Positions 8,797-18,087 of a stretch of DNA of 64,000 nt are shown in pieces. Below the pieces are notes generated by a model that worked only from the letters and a program-made list of their open reading frames with translations, was not told the DNA's origin and searched no databases. This stretch comes from Ruegeria sp. THAF57 (GTDB taxonomy: Bacteria > Pseudomonadota > Alphaproteobacteria > Rhodobacterales > Rhodobacteraceae), in assembly GCF_903914075.1 (NCBI RefSeq), contig NZ_CAIWNQ010000007.1:124001-188000 (forward strand). The letters are read 5' to 3'. Each line of letters starts with the position of its first letter. Positions within the stretch are counted from its first letter, which is position 1. Position numbers and translations under genes: made by a program.

Positions 8797-9420
8797 TTAA
8801 ACGTCCCGCAGGGATTTCAGGCCCAGCAGAAGGGCCGCCAATATCATGAAGCTGCCACCGGCCCGATCCAACCACAGCCGGGCGGACCCTTTCAGGCGCG
8901 TGGCCAGCCAACTGGCGCTTCCGCCATAGGCAGTCAGGAATAGTCCATCGAGGGTCAGATACGTGGCCGAGAGGATTGCGAATTGTGGCCAGAACGGAAG
9001 CGCCCCGTCGATGAACAGGGGAAACAGCGCAGCGAAAAAAACCACGGCCTTGGGGTTCGCGGCCGAGGTGATAAAACCCTGTGTCCAGAGCGCTTTGCGA
9101 CTGGCAGGTCGCGCCGTTTGGGTCTGCTTTCCTCCGGCTTTCGCAATCATGCGAAGTCCAAGATAAACCAGATAAGCCACGCCCAGCCATTTGATCACCG
9201 TCAGCGCTGTGCCCGACGCTGCGATGATTACGGCAAGGCCCAACCCGGCCGCCAGCATCTGCAACAGGTTCGCCGTCAGATCACCTGCCGCTGTGAATAG
9301 GCCGCGCTTCAACCCATTTGCCGCCGAATTCGACAGCATCAGCAACTGGCTGGGGCCCGGTGTGCTCATCAAAAGCAGCACTGTTGCGACATAGGTGATC
9401 CAGATATCGAAGCTCATCAC
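8797..9420 (-). CDS. LysE/RhtB family exporter
   Basis: Inner-membrane amino-acid/metabolite exporter of 207 aa with about six hydrophobic segments. The [22 protein letters not shown] stretch near the N-terminus (about 19-40) is the family signature. Its ATG overlaps the hmgA stop by 4 nt, so it is translationally coupled to homogentisate dioxygenase. In this setting it may export aromatic amino acids or toxic quinoid intermediates, but the sequence gives no substrate information. Confidence 0.88.
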   Translation of the reverse strand: MMSFDIWITYVATVLLLMSTPGPSQLLMLSNSAANGLKRGLFTAAGDLTANLLQMLAAGLGLAVIIAASGTALTVIKWLGVAYLVYLGLRMIAKAGGKQTQTARPASRKALWTQGFITSAANPKAVVFFAALFPLFIDGALPFWPQFAILSATYLTLDGLFLTAYGGSASWLATRLKGSARLWLDRAGGSFMILAALLLGLKSLRDV

Positions 9421-10772
9421 TTTTTCCCCGGTGTCCCGTCGAACTTTTTCTCAAGAGAGGTCCAGCAGTCAATGTAGTCATCCTGCAACGGGGCTTCACT
9501 TGCAGCAAATGGGGTCAGATGTTGAGGGAACCGGGTTTCGAACATGAACGACATGGTGTTGTCCAGTTTGTCCGGGCCAAGGTTCGCGTTGGACGCTTTT
9601 TCGAATGCCTCGCGGTCGGGGCCGTGGGGCAGCATCATGTTGTGCAGGCTCATGCCGCCGGGAACAAAGCCCTGCGGTTTGGCGTCGTACTGACCGTAGA
9701 TATTACCCATCAGCTCGGACATGATGTTCTTATGATACCACGGCGGGCGGAATGTGTCCTCGGCCACCATCCAGCGTTCGCGGAACAGGACAAAGTCGAT
9801 ATTGGCCGTGCCCGGCTGCCCCGAGGGCGCGGTCAGCACGGTAAAGATCGACGGGTCAGGATGGTCGAACAGGATCGCGCCGACCGGGCAATAGGTACGC
9901 AGATCGTATTTGTAAGGGGCATAATTGCCGTGCCACGCCACCACGTCCAACGGGCTTTGACCGATCTTCGTCGTATGGAACTGCCCGCACCATTTGACGG
10001 TGACAGTCGATGGAACCTCACGGTCCTCAAACGCCGCGACAGGGGCCTTGAAGTCGCGCGGATTGGCCATGCAGTTGGCTCCGATCGGACCTCGGCCGGG
10101 CAATTCGAACTTTTGCCCGTAGTTTTCGCAGACGAACCCGCGCGCGGGACCTTCCAGTACCTCAACCCGGTACACCAGACCGCGCGGGATGATGGCGATC
10201 TCTTTCGGCTCCAGGTCGATGATCCCCAATTCGGTCGCAAAGCGCAGGCGGCCTTCCTGCGGCACCACCAGCAATTCGGAATCGGCCGAGAAGAAGTAGT
10301 CGTCCACCATGGACTCGGTGACCAGATAGATATGGCTGGCCATGCCCACCTGCGTGTTCACATCGCCAGCCGTGGTCATGGTGCGCATCCCGGTCAACCA
10401 ATTCAGCCCTTCGTCCGAATGGGTAACCGCGTCCCAGCGGTACTGGCCCAGACTGATCACATCAGGATCAACATAAGGTGCGGATTTCCAATAGGGCAGG
10501 TCGATCTTTTCGTAGCGATGCGAATGTTTCACCGAAGGGCGAATGCGATAGCACCACGTCCGTTCAGGCGGGTTGGCTGTAAAGGCGGTGCCGCTGAGTT
10601 GCTCGCCATACAGTCCGTAGTTGCAGCGCTGCGGGCTGTTCATTCCTTGGGGCAAAGCGCCGGGCAGGGCTTCGGTTTCGAAGTCGTTGCCAAAGCCGGG
10701 CATATAGCCTTCGTGCGTCCCCACCGGGCTGCTGGCTTGTGTCAGGCTGTGCGGATCAGTCGGACGATTCAT
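9417..10772 (-). CDS. hmgA: homogentisate 1,2-dioxygenase
   Basis: Iron(II) dioxygenase opening the homogentisate ring to maleylacetoacetate. The 451 aa from the ATG at 10772 agree with the family. GGAGG lies 8 nt upstream of this ATG; the codon at 10787 lies too close to that site to be the start. Recognisable parts are the N-terminal [20 protein letters not shown] region, [29 protein letters not shown] and [16 protein letters not shown]; the last three carry the likely His/Glu iron ligands. It is the first gene of the operon, divergent from a MarR regulator 57 nt away. Confidence 0.96.
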   Translation of the reverse strand: MNRPTDPHSLTQASSPVGTHEGYMPGFGNDFETEALPGALPQGMNSPQRCNYGLYGEQLSGTAFTANPPERTWCYRIRPSVKHSHRYEKIDLPYWKSAPYVDPDVISLGQYRWDAVTHSDEGLNWLTGMRTMTTAGDVNTQVGMASHIYLVTESMVDDYFFSADSELLVVPQEGRLRFATELGIIDLEPKEIAIIPRGLVYRVEVLEGPARGFVCENYGQKFELPGRGPIGANCMANPRDFKAPVAAFEDREVPSTVTVKWCGQFHTTKIGQSPLDVVAWHGNYAPYKYDLRTYCPVGAILFDHPDPSIFTVLTAPSGQPGTANIDFVLFRERWMVAEDTFRPPWYHKNIMSELMGNIYGQYDAKPQGFVPGGMSLHNMMLPHGPDREAFEKASNANLGPDKLDNTMSFMFETRFPQHLTPFAASEAPLQDDYIDCWTSLEKKFDGTPGKK

Positions 10773-10805
10773 CCCGTGTTCCTCCATTTGCTGCTTGTCG
10801 GATAA

Positions 10806-10823
10806 TAGTTGATTTTGTAACTA
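10806..10823. promoter_or_regulatory. candidate MarR operator between hmgA and its regulator
   Basis: TAGTT at 10806-10810 is mirrored by AACTA at 10819-10823 (8-nt spacer), an AT-rich inverted repeat in the 57-nt gap between the divergent hmgA and marR starts. Position and size fit a MarR dimer site controlling both genes. No binding evidence is available. Confidence 0.5.
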
Positions 10824-10829
10824 ACAAGC

Positions 10830-11282
10830 ATGACAAACATGGTTTCCGACAAAAAAGATGAATTTGATCTGCGGGTTTTCCTGCCCTATCTGCTGAACCG
10901 GGCGGCCGAGGAAAGTTCGTTAGAGTTTCAGCGCGCCTATAAGGACAGGTATGGGATGTTGCGCACCGAGTGGCGCGTATTGTTCCATCTGGGCAACTAC
11001 GGCGAGATGACCGCGAAAGAGATTTGTGAGCGCGCGCGGATCCACAAGACTAAGATCAGTCGTGCGGTCAGCAAGCTTGAACAGCGCAGATATCTGTTAC
11101 GCAAACGAAGCTACACAGATCGCCGGGTTGAGATGCTTACACTGACGGCCGCCGGGCAAACGGTTTATCGCGAATTATGCGATATTGCCCAGCGATACGA
11201 CGAAAAGCTGGCGGGGATGTTCAGTGCGGACGAAGTTGCCCTTTTGCGCCAAATGCTGCGGCGACTGGCGGATATGGTGTAA
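10830..11282 (+). CDS. MarR-family transcriptional regulator of the homogentisate operon
   Basis: A 150-aa winged-helix regulator. The DNA-binding part runs from EWRVLFHLGNYGEMTAKEIC (about 47-66) through the recognition helix KTKISRAVSKLEQR to the wing SYTDRRVEMLTLTAAG (about 95-110), the standard MarR layout, with dimerisation helices at both ends. Start choice is weak: ATGs lie at 10830 and 10839, neither with a clear Shine-Dalgarno. It is divergent from hmgA with the palindrome in between, so it probably represses the operon until an aromatic ligand (homogentisate or its precursor) binds. That role is inferred from position. Confidence 0.88.
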   Translation: MTNMVSDKKDEFDLRVFLPYLLNRAAEESSLEFQRAYKDRYGMLRTEWRVLFHLGNYGEMTAKEICERARIHKTKISRAVSKLEQRRYLLRKRSYTDRRVEMLTLTAAGQTVYRELCDIAQRYDEKLAGMFSADEVALLRQMLRRLADMV

Positions 11283-11343
11283 GGACTGGTAATCTGTTCG
11301 TGATGACCCCAGATGAAACCCTGAGTGGACGCAGGATTTAGAC

Positions 11344-12573
11344 ATGACAGCCCCGGACCCCAACGCGGCGAAAACGAACGATCTTATCAATTGGCTGGTA
11401 TCGCGCGGCCTAGCTGGTGCTGAAAAGGAAGAACTTCTGGACGGGTATTGTACGCGGCTTGTCGATATGGGCGTGCCGCTGATGCGGTTTCACGCGGCGC
11501 AATCCGCGTTGCACCCGGTTTATGGCGGTACAGGTTATAGCTGGTATCAGGGGCGCGGCGGGGATTATCAAAAGTTCGAGTACTCGGAAGATGTCAGCGA
11601 GGATTGGCAGCAAAGCCCGCTTTTTGCCATTCTCAACGAAGATGTCGAGGTTGTGCATGAACGTATGGTGGATCAGAACGAACCCAGCCGGTTTCCCCTG
11701 ATCAATGATCTCAGAGAGAGTGGGGCGACCGAATATTACGCGCGTGGGGTGACGTTTGATGTCCCAACCCACAACGCGCCGCGGGACGCCAAGAAGCCCG
11801 TGGATGGGGTGTTGCTGTCCTGGACGTCCAACGCACCAGAAGGATTCCGTGACGGCGATCTGGAGTTGATAAATACCGCGTTGCCCCATTTGGGGTTGGC
11901 CTTGAAATCGGCGTCGAATGCGCGGGTATCAAAGGACCTAATGCGTGTCTATCTGGGGCGCGAAGCCGGTCGTCGAGTTCTTTCGGGTGAAATACGGCGC
12001 GGCTCCTTGCAGCAGATTGATGCCGTGATCTGGAACTTTGATTTAGAGGGGTTCACCAGCCTATCCGAAGAATTGCCGGGCAGCGAAATCATCGACATGC
12101 TGAATGACTACCTGGCTGTGGCCGTCGGAGTGGTGCATGACAATGACGGAAACATCCTGAAGTTTATGGGCGACGGGCTGATGGCCATGTTCGACGTGGG
12201 CGAAATTGACGAAGACGCCCGTGCGGCCTTGAAGGCTGTGCCTATGCTGCAGGACCGTATCGGGACGCTGAACGAAGAGCGCAGCGCCGCTGGCCTTCCG
12301 GTTGCCAATTTCACGCTAGCCCTTCACGCGGGTGAAATTTTGTACGGCAACATAGGGTCGGAAAGCCGCCTTGATTTCACTGTTATCGGACCTGCGGTAA
12401 ATCAGACAGCAAGGATCGCAGGTATGCACCGGTCGCTGGGTCAGCGCATTCTGATTTCAGACGATGTGGCGCAAGCGGCCATGCCATGCAGTCAGGATTT
12501 GATCTCGGTCGGGCGTTACATGCTGCGCGGTGTGGCGGAACCGAAAGAGCTGTTTACCGTGTATAACGGTTAA
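11344..12573 (+). CDS. class III adenylate/guanylate cyclase
   Basis: A 409-aa soluble protein. Residues ~1-210 form an uncharacterised N-terminal region with no membrane segment. The C-terminal ~180 residues are a class III cyclase catalytic domain: FDLEGFTSL (first metal Asp, about 231), KFMGDGLMAMF (Lys and second metal Asp, about 272-282), and LDFTVIGPAVNQTARI (Asp-Thr, Asn and Arg, about 342-357). All key catalytic positions are present, so it should be active; the Lys/Asp pair favours ATP. The N-terminal region may be the sensor. It ends convergent with mipZ, overlapping by 4 nt (TTAA). Confidence 0.88.
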   Translation: MTAPDPNAAKTNDLINWLVSRGLAGAEKEELLDGYCTRLVDMGVPLMRFHAAQSALHPVYGGTGYSWYQGRGGDYQKFEYSEDVSEDWQQSPLFAILNEDVEVVHERMVDQNEPSRFPLINDLRESGATEYYARGVTFDVPTHNAPRDAKKPVDGVLLSWTSNAPEGFRDGDLELINTALPHLGLALKSASNARVSKDLMRVYLGREAGRRVLSGEIRRGSLQQIDAVIWNFDLEGFTSLSEELPGSEIIDMLNDYLAVAVGVVHDNDGNILKFMGDGLMAMFDVGEIDEDARAALKAVPMLQDRIGTLNEERSAAGLPVANFTLALHAGEILYGNIGSESRLDFTVIGPAVNQTARIAGMHRSLGQRILISDDVAQAAMPCSQDLISVGRYMLRGVAEPKELFTVYNG

Positions 12574-13379
12574 AAATCTATCTCGACGCCCGGCAGGTTC
12601 AGCTCTTTCATCATGTCGCGCAATTCCTGACGCGCGGCGATGTTCGAGATGTTGAGCTGCTTGACCCCGATATCCTTGAGGTCCAGCAAGGTCAGGCCAC
12701 GTGGGAACAACTCGCGGAAGATCACGCGTTCGGAAAAGCCCGAGGCGACGCGGAACCCGATGCGTTGCGACAGCATCTCGATCGCGCGCTGCATCTTTTC
12801 CTTGTTAACCATGCGCTGCGTGCCCACACGGTTGCGTACAACAACCCAGTCGATCGGTTTCAGACCAGCTTGCGCGCGCAACTGTCGTGCGTTCCAGACC
12901 ATCTCGGAATAGACCGACGGGCCGAGGATTTTCTCGCCCTTTGAATCAATCCGCGCCAGCAGGTCAAAGTCGATGAAGCTGTCGTTCAGCGGCGTGATCA
13001 GCGTATCGGCCAGTGAATGCGCCACCTGGCTGAGACGCGTATGCGAGCCGGGGCAGTCAATCAGGATGAAATCGCTGTCGCTTTCCAACTCGGCAACTGC
13101 GGCAGACAGGCGGTGGTCATAGATGTTCTCGCCCGGCTTCAATTTGGCGGCGTCGATCTCGGGCAGGTCGTGGTGACGCGGTGTCGGCAGGGTCAGGTCC
13201 GAGTTTTTCAGAAAATTAGAGCGATTTTCGAAATAACGCCCCAGGCTGCGCTGCCGAAGATCAAGGTCCAGCGTGCTGACCTTGTGGCCCAGCCGTGCCA
13301 GTGCTGTGGCGACGTGCATCGAAACGGTTGACTTACCTGCGCCGCCCTTTTCGTTCCCCACTACGATGATATGTGCCAT
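12570..13379 (-). CDS. mipZ: MipZ, ParA-like ATPase positioning the division plane
   Basis: In alphaproteobacteria MipZ binds ParB at the chromosome poles and blocks FtsZ polymerisation there. The 269 aa are counted from ATG 13379 (MAHIIVVGNEKGG), which places the deviant Walker A KGGAGKST at about 11-18 as usual; the open frame extends 17 codons upstream without similarity. Other visible parts are TLDLDLRQRSLGRYFENR (about 37-54), the Walker B-like FILIDCPGSHTRLS and PLNDSFIDFDLLARID, which are specific to MipZ over plain ParA. It stands alone here, without parAB. Confidence 0.93.
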   Translation of the reverse strand: MAHIIVVGNEKGGAGKSTVSMHVATALARLGHKVSTLDLDLRQRSLGRYFENRSNFLKNSDLTLPTPRHHDLPEIDAAKLKPGENIYDHRLSAAVAELESDSDFILIDCPGSHTRLSQVAHSLADTLITPLNDSFIDFDLLARIDSKGEKILGPSVYSEMVWNARQLRAQAGLKPIDWVVVRNRVGTQRMVNKEKMQRAIEMLSQRIGFRVASGFSERVIFRELFPRGLTLLDLKDIGVKQLNISNIAARQELRDMMKELNLPGVEIDF

Positions 13380-13589
13380 GCCTGTATTCCCACATCCCGC
13401 CGTGTTTGACCACACGTTGTTGAAAACCACTATATGTTGTGGAAACGGGGAAGGGAAGAACCCGAAACACTGTCAGCGCGCAATAAAATTCGCTGTTGCT
13501 GAAATCTCAGGGTGGATTTGGTCGCGCGCTTGCCAAACATTGCCACCTGTTTCACTGTTGGAATTACGAATTTGGATCAGGGGCTTGCA

Positions 13590-14477
13590 GTGGACCATCT
13601 GTTTCTGAATGTTCTGAACGTGGTCCTGCCCGTGCTGATCTGCGCCGGGATCGGGTACAGTCTGGCGTTGTTCAAAGCCCCGTTCGACAACAAGGTCATC
13701 GGTGGAATTGTGTCTCGGGTCGGGTATCCGACGCTGATCATCTCGCACCTTTCGACGACAAAGATCGCGGTGGCCACGTTCTTGGACGTGATGGCTGCGG
13801 CGGCACTGGCGATTGCAGGCTTTGGCGCATTGGGGTTTGTGGCGCTCAGGGCCATGCGCCTGCCGGTTCGCGCGTTTCTCACGCCTTTGATGCACGGGAA
13901 TGTCGGCAATATCGGCCTCCCGATTACGCTTTTGGCGCTGGGCGACGCTGGGATGGCCTATACGATGGGATTTGTGGTGGTCGTCCTAATCAGCATCTTC
14001 ACCGTGGGCATGTGGATTCCGGCTGGAGAGTTTTCCCCCAAGAAACTGGCCACGTCCCCGATCATCTACGCAGTAATCGTTTCACTGGTGCTGATGGCGA
14101 CGGGGTACAGCCTGCCGCAACCTGTGGCCAAGTCGTTTGATATTCTCGGCGGTCTTTCCATCCCGCTGATGCTTTTGACACTGGGTCACACGCTTGCAAG
14201 CCTTCAGGTGCACCGCCTTGGCCGCGCTGTGATCCTGACCGTGTTGCACCTGATTATGGCGATTGCAATTGCAACTGCTTTGGTCTGGGCGTTCGGCTTT
14301 TCCGGTGCAGAGCGCGGGGCGGTTATCCTTTGCTGCCTGATGCCGTCATCGGTGGCGACTTACCTTTTCATTGATCAGCACATGCCGGAATACGGTCCGG
14401 ATGTGGCCGGATTTATTCTGGTATCCACACTGGCAACGATCGTCGTGTTGCCGATGGCCCTGTCCTATTGGATCTGA
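13590..14477 (+). CDS. AEC-family (auxin efflux carrier) transporter
   Basis: Inner-membrane permease of about 295 aa with roughly ten hydrophobic segments. GNVGNIGLPITLLALGDAGMAY in the middle is typical of the AEC/malonate-transporter family, with conserved Gly/Pro in the unwound helix. The frame is open from an ATG at 13512, but the family-like N-terminus begins at a GTG at 13590 (MDHLFLNVLNVVLPV), preceded by AGGGG at 7 nt, so I place the start there. Substrates in this family are organic acids; none is indicated here. Alternative start 13512 adds 26 residues without hydrophobic character. Confidence 0.8.
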   Translation: MDHLFLNVLNVVLPVLICAGIGYSLALFKAPFDNKVIGGIVSRVGYPTLIISHLSTTKIAVATFLDVMAAAALAIAGFGALGFVALRAMRLPVRAFLTPLMHGNVGNIGLPITLLALGDAGMAYTMGFVVVVLISIFTVGMWIPAGEFSPKKLATSPIIYAVIVSLVLMATGYSLPQPVAKSFDILGGLSIPLMLLTLGHTLASLQVHRLGRAVILTVLHLIMAIAIATALVWAFGFSGAERGAVILCCLMPSSVATYLFIDQHMPEYGPDVAGFILVSTLATIVVLPMALSYWI

Positions 14478-14555
14478 GGCTATGCGCTGGGCAAAAACCT
14501 GCTAAGGTGTTGATGTGGCGTCCCAAAGACGTCAGGTGGGTTTGAGGGCGGAGCG

Positions 14556-16139
14556 ATGTCACAGGCGAATTCACATCCCAATGGCGCGCGGGTTGTTCTG
14601 GCTATGACCGCGATCTGCATGATGGTTGTTGGGTTCAACACCACCGCAGTCGCGACAATCCTGCCCAACCTCAAGGCCGAGTTCGATCTGACCCCGTCGG
14701 GCCTGCAGTGGGTTATGGCGACTTACACCGTCGCCAGCGCCACCTTGGTGACTATCGTCAGTCGGTTGGGGGATATCACGGGTAAGATGGGTGTGTTCTT
14801 CTTTGGCATGGTCGTCTTTGCGGTGGGGTCCTCTCTTGTTCTTTTCGCCCAAGATGGCACGATGCTTTTGCTCGGGCGCGGCGCACAAGGGGCGGGCGCT
14901 GCGGCGCTGTTTGGCACCTCACTGTCGCTGCTGACTGCGGCGACGCCCGAGGAACAACGCGCCAGCGTGACCGGAGCTTGGGGCGCCATCGTAGGGTTGG
15001 CAATTGGCGTTGGTCCAATTGTTGGTGGTGCCTTTGCCCATTACGTCAGTTGGCGCGCCGTGTTTGCAACCGACCTGATCCTTTTGGTGATTGCGTTTGC
15101 CATCGGCTTGAATGTCAGCAAACGAAAATACGTCCCGGATACGCGTCTGGCCGGGGCGCGGTTCGATTTTCTGGGGGCCATTGCAATCCTGCTGTTTCTG
15201 GGGCCGTTGTCGTTTGCGCTCAGCAACGGGGAAAGCAACGGTTGGGGCACGCCCATGACGCTGGTGCCGCTGGCCGTCGCAGCGCTGGCAACGGTTGGTA
15301 TTGTTCTCGCAGCGCGCCGCAGTGATGATCCGCTGATCGAGCTGAGGTATTTTCACCATCCACGCTATTTCATGGCCGCAGCAGGGATGTTTTTCACCGG
15401 CTTCACGCTGTTTGGGTTCTTTGTCTATTTCAACACTTTCGTGCAGTCGCCGGACGCCTTTGGGTATTCCTCCGTAAGCGCGGGGCTGGCGATCATGCCG
15501 CTCAGCCTTAGCATGTTCGTGATTTCGGTCACGGCACCGCGGTTTCTGGCCCCCTACAGTTTCCGGTGGCCGGTTGTCATCGGGTTGGGGGCAATGGCGT
15601 GCGGGTTCCTGTTGCTGATGGCGACAACGAATACCACGCAGTATGGCGAAATCTGGTGGAAGTTGATGGTCGTTGGGATCGGGCTGGGCATCTGTTTCTC
15701 GCTTTTGCCGCGCCTCGGCCTGCGACTGCTGCCAGAAGAGCATGTGGGGCAAGGGTCGGGCGTGATAAACGCATGTCTCTATTTTGGGGCAACCCTGGGG
15801 GCGGTCGTGTGCGGACTAGCCGAAGCGATCACCACCCGTCGCGGCCTGTCTGAGGTGATTGACGCCTTGCCCGCAGGCTCGACCCAACGCGAAGATCTGG
15901 CCCATGCGTTGACGCACGGCACGCCCAGCCAGATTCAGCAGTTGATCGCTGGGATGGAGCCGCAAAGCGGAACGGCGTTGGCCAAAGCCTTGCGAGATTT
16001 GCAGGACAATGCTTTTGACAGCGCGATGATGATTACGGCCCTTGCTGCACTGATTGGAATGGTGCTGGCGTTGCTGCTGCTGCGTGGGCCGGTACCGCCA
16101 TTGCACAGCGCGACCGAGTTAACGCGTAAGGCGCAGTAA
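14556..16139 (+). CDS. MFS transporter, DHA2 (14-helix) type
   Basis: A 527-aa integral membrane protein. The length and number of hydrophobic stretches fit the 14-TM drug:H+ antiporter subfamily. Motifs seen are TILPNLKAEFDLTPSGLQWVMATY near 29-52, a loop 2-3 motif RLGDITGKMGVF at about 69-80, and the motif-C-like WGAIVGLAIGVGPIVGGAF near 142-160. It starts 78 nt after the AEC gene on the same strand. It has no adjacent TetR/MarR gene or membrane-fusion partner, so the exported compound is unknown. Confidence 0.88.
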   Translation: MSQANSHPNGARVVLAMTAICMMVVGFNTTAVATILPNLKAEFDLTPSGLQWVMATYTVASATLVTIVSRLGDITGKMGVFFFGMVVFAVGSSLVLFAQDGTMLLLGRGAQGAGAAALFGTSLSLLTAATPEEQRASVTGAWGAIVGLAIGVGPIVGGAFAHYVSWRAVFATDLILLVIAFAIGLNVSKRKYVPDTRLAGARFDFLGAIAILLFLGPLSFALSNGESNGWGTPMTLVPLAVAALATVGIVLAARRSDDPLIELRYFHHPRYFMAAAGMFFTGFTLFGFFVYFNTFVQSPDAFGYSSVSAGLAIMPLSLSMFVISVTAPRFLAPYSFRWPVVIGLGAMACGFLLLMATTNTTQYGEIWWKLMVVGIGLGICFSLLPRLGLRLLPEEHVGQGSGVINACLYFGATLGAVVCGLAEAITTRRGLSEVIDALPAGSTQREDLAHALTHGTPSQIQQLIAGMEPQSGTALAKALRDLQDNAFDSAMMITALAALIGMVLALLLLRGPVPPLHSATELTRKAQ

Positions 16140-16243
16140 GCAGGTTGTTGATGTGTCCCGGGATTTCCTCGCGGCCTGCGCTGACACTATGGTTCTTTGT
16201 GCAGATTGCAGCATCCAAAGCCCATTGCTGCGTCGGAAAAAGA

Positions 16244-16271
16244 AAAAGGCCGCCCGAAGGGACGGCCTTTT
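16244..16271 (-). terminator. intrinsic terminator of rplS-rpmE
   Basis: AAAAGGCCG (16244-16252) pairs with CGGCCTTTT (16263-16271); an inner CCC-GAA-GGG tightens the hairpin. On the minus strand it is followed by a T-rich run (16236-16247), 20 nt downstream of the rpmE stop. It is the clearest terminator on this strand. Confidence 0.85.
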
Positions 16272-16291
16272 GCATTTGAACCGGGTCAGGC

Positions 16292-16513
16292 TTAGAAGCC
16301 CAGACCTTCGTATTTCTTCTTGAACTTCGACACGCGGCCGCCGGCGTCCATCAGGCGCGCGCCGCCACCGGTCCATGCGGGGTGCACGGAGGGGTCGATT
16401 TCCAGGGCCAACTGGTCGCCCTCGGCGCCCCAGGTGGATTTCATCTGAACCACGGTGCCATCGGTCAGTTTGACGTCGATGATGTGGTAGTCGGGATGGA
16501 TGTCTTTTTTCAT
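16292..16513 (-). CDS. rpmE: 50S ribosomal protein L31
   Basis: A 73-aa large-subunit protein. It starts [10 protein letters not shown] and carries the STWG and HPAWTGG segments of L31. It has no cysteines, so it is the zinc-free form, normal for this lineage. AGGAGCGGAAAG precedes the ATG, giving a strong ribosome-binding site. It is 11 nt downstream of rplS and directly before the terminator, so the two form a short operon. Confidence 0.95.
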   Translation of the reverse strand: MKKDIHPDYHIIDVKLTDGTVVQMKSTWGAEGDQLALEIDPSVHPAWTGGGARLMDAGGRVSKFKKKYEGLGF

Positions 16514-16524
16514 CTTTCCGCTCC

Positions 16525-16908
16525 TTACGCCTCGGCGCCAGCCTTGGGCTTGTAGTTGGTGACCTCTGCGATACGTGCGGATTTACCGCGACGGGTGCGC
16601 AGATAGTACAGTTTGGCGCGACGGACGCGGCCACGGCGGACAACGGTGATGCTGTCGATGTTGGTCGAATGCAGCGGGAACACACGCTCCACGCCTTCGC
16701 CGAACGAAATTTTGCGGACGGTGAACGAACCGGCGATGCCGCTGCCACCTTTGCGCGCGATGCAGACACCTTCGTAGTTCTGCACACGGGTACGCGACCC
16801 TTCGGTCACTTTAAAGCCGACACGGATGGTGTCACCGGCTTTGAAATCGGGGATGTCTTTCCCCAGGGCGGCAATCTGTTCCGCCTCAAGCTGTGCGATC
16901 AGGTCCAT
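16525..16908 (-). CDS. rplS: 50S ribosomal protein L19
   Basis: A 127-aa protein at the 30S-50S interface. The start is set at ATG 16908 ([11 protein letters not shown]), with AGGAG 8 nt upstream; the open frame continues upstream without similarity. Family features are [44 protein letters not shown] and the basic [16 protein letters not shown] tail. It is co-transcribed with rpmE. In most relatives trmD lies just upstream; here a lysozyme gene on the other strand separates them. Confidence 0.96.
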   Translation of the reverse strand: MDLIAQLEAEQIAALGKDIPDFKAGDTIRVGFKVTEGSRTRVQNYEGVCIARKGGSGIAGSFTVRKISFGEGVERVFPLHSTNIDSITVVRRGRVRRAKLYYLRTRRGKSARIAEVTNYKPKAGAEA

Positions 16909-17289
16909 CGCATTCACTCCTATCTGCTCGTGGTTGGTCCACGAAGTTTGGGCACGGGCTGAGAGCTCTTGGTCTTCACCGGGTCCTGCGTACAGCCCGC
17001 CAGAGGTCAGATCGAATGTTCCTTGGTGCGGTTTGTTCCGCCGCGCCGGGGCCGAAGAAAGCCGGGCGTCACGACATGGACCAAACCAAAACACCGGAGT
17101 CGCGTAAATGCGGCACCGGATTGCGGTCGTTTAAGGGCTTTGAACGCAGGGATCAAGCCCAAATCGTCATATTTTACAGGGCCGGTTGGTGAGTTTTTGC
17201 CACCCAAAAAACAACACCGTTGCCTTACAGGATCGATCAGGCATTCTGGAAGGCAATTATACGAGCAGAAATTTATACAGGAACAGATC
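16909..17289. other. gene-free stretch upstream of rplS and of the lysozyme gene
   Basis: These 381 nt must hold the divergent promoters of rplS-rpmE (minus) and the GH25 gene (plus). I find no convincing -35/-10 pair. A perfect 7-bp inverted repeat, TTGCCTT (17220-17226) and AAGGCAA (17250-17256), lies 34 nt before the GH25 start. No conserved small ORF is evident. Confidence 0.5.
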
Positions 17290-18087
17290 ATGCGCACAGC
17301 TCTGATGCTGGCATTCATTGCCTTTGCGACCCTGTCCTGCGGTCGCAACAGCCCTCCACCCCAGCAGGTCGAGGCCAAAGCCTTTCTGGATACAACGTCG
17401 CCTTCGGTGGTCTTCCCATCCTTTGGCGATGCCGACCCCCACGACTGGGAAGGGCGGCATCCCGGCCAATACCCGGTGCACGGGCTGGATGTGTCGCGGT
17501 GGCAAGGGCCAATTGACTGGCGGCGTGCCAAGGCGTCGGGTGTCAGTTTCGTATTCATCAAGGCCACCGAGGGCGGAGACGTCGCAGACCCGATGTTTGA
17601 AGCGCATCGCGTCGGCGCGCGCGCGGCTGGGGTGCCATGGGGCGCGTATCACTATTACTATTTCTGCCGTCCCGCCCATGAGCAGGCGCGCTGGTTCATC
17701 CAGAACGTGCCCCGGGGATCAGACCTGCCGCATGTGCTGGACATGGAGTGGACGCCGCATTCCAAGACCTGCACTTTGCGCCCCGATGGCGCAACCGTTC
17801 GGGCCGAAGCACAGCGGTTCCTTGATATTTTGGAACGCCACTATGGGCGCCGTCCGATCGTCTATACGACCGTGGATTTCTATGGCGATACAGAAATCGG
17901 CCGCCTGCCCAAGACCGAATTCTGGCTGCGGTCTGTCGCGGGGCATCCGCGCACCGTTTATCCCAAAGCGGTCTGGCGGTTTTGGCAGTACACCGGAACC
18001 GGGCTGGTTCCCGGCGTAGATGGGCCGGTGGATATCAATACGTTCAATGGCCCGCCCGATATCTGGACGCGGTGGAAAGCAGGTTAG
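17290..18087 (+). CDS. glycoside hydrolase family 25 lysozyme, exported
   Basis: Predicted muramidase cleaving the MurNAc-GlcNAc bond of peptidoglycan. The 265 aa are counted from ATG 17290, which has AGGA 8 nt upstream; the open frame extends to 16969 without similarity. The N-terminus is a signal sequence ending FATLSCG, an imperfect lipobox with Cys at about 17, so periplasmic or lipid-anchored. GH25 parts are GLDVSRWQGPIDW (active-site Asp, about 64-76), FIKATEGG, YHYYYFC, LDMEW (catalytic pair, about 151-155) and FWQYTGTG near the end. It sits on the plus strand between trmD and rplS; its stop overlaps the trmD stop by 4 nt. Confidence 0.88.
   Translation: MRTALMLAFIAFATLSCGRNSPPPQQVEAKAFLDTTSPSVVFPSFGDADPHDWEGRHPGQYPVHGLDVSRWQGPIDWRRAKASGVSFVFIKATEGGDVADPMFEAHRVGARAAGVPWGAYHYYYFCRPAHEQARWFIQNVPRGSDLPHVLDMEWTPHSKTCTLRPDGATVRAEAQRFLDILERHYGRRPIVYTTVDFYGDTEIGRLPKTEFWLRSVAGHPRTVYPKAVWRFWQYTGTGLVPGVDGPVDINTFNGPPDIWTRWKAG

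Noticed and set aside
16292..16513. Loss of all zinc-binding cysteines in L31 as an anomaly
   Set aside because: Cysteine-free L31 is the normal form in this group, so it is not unusual.
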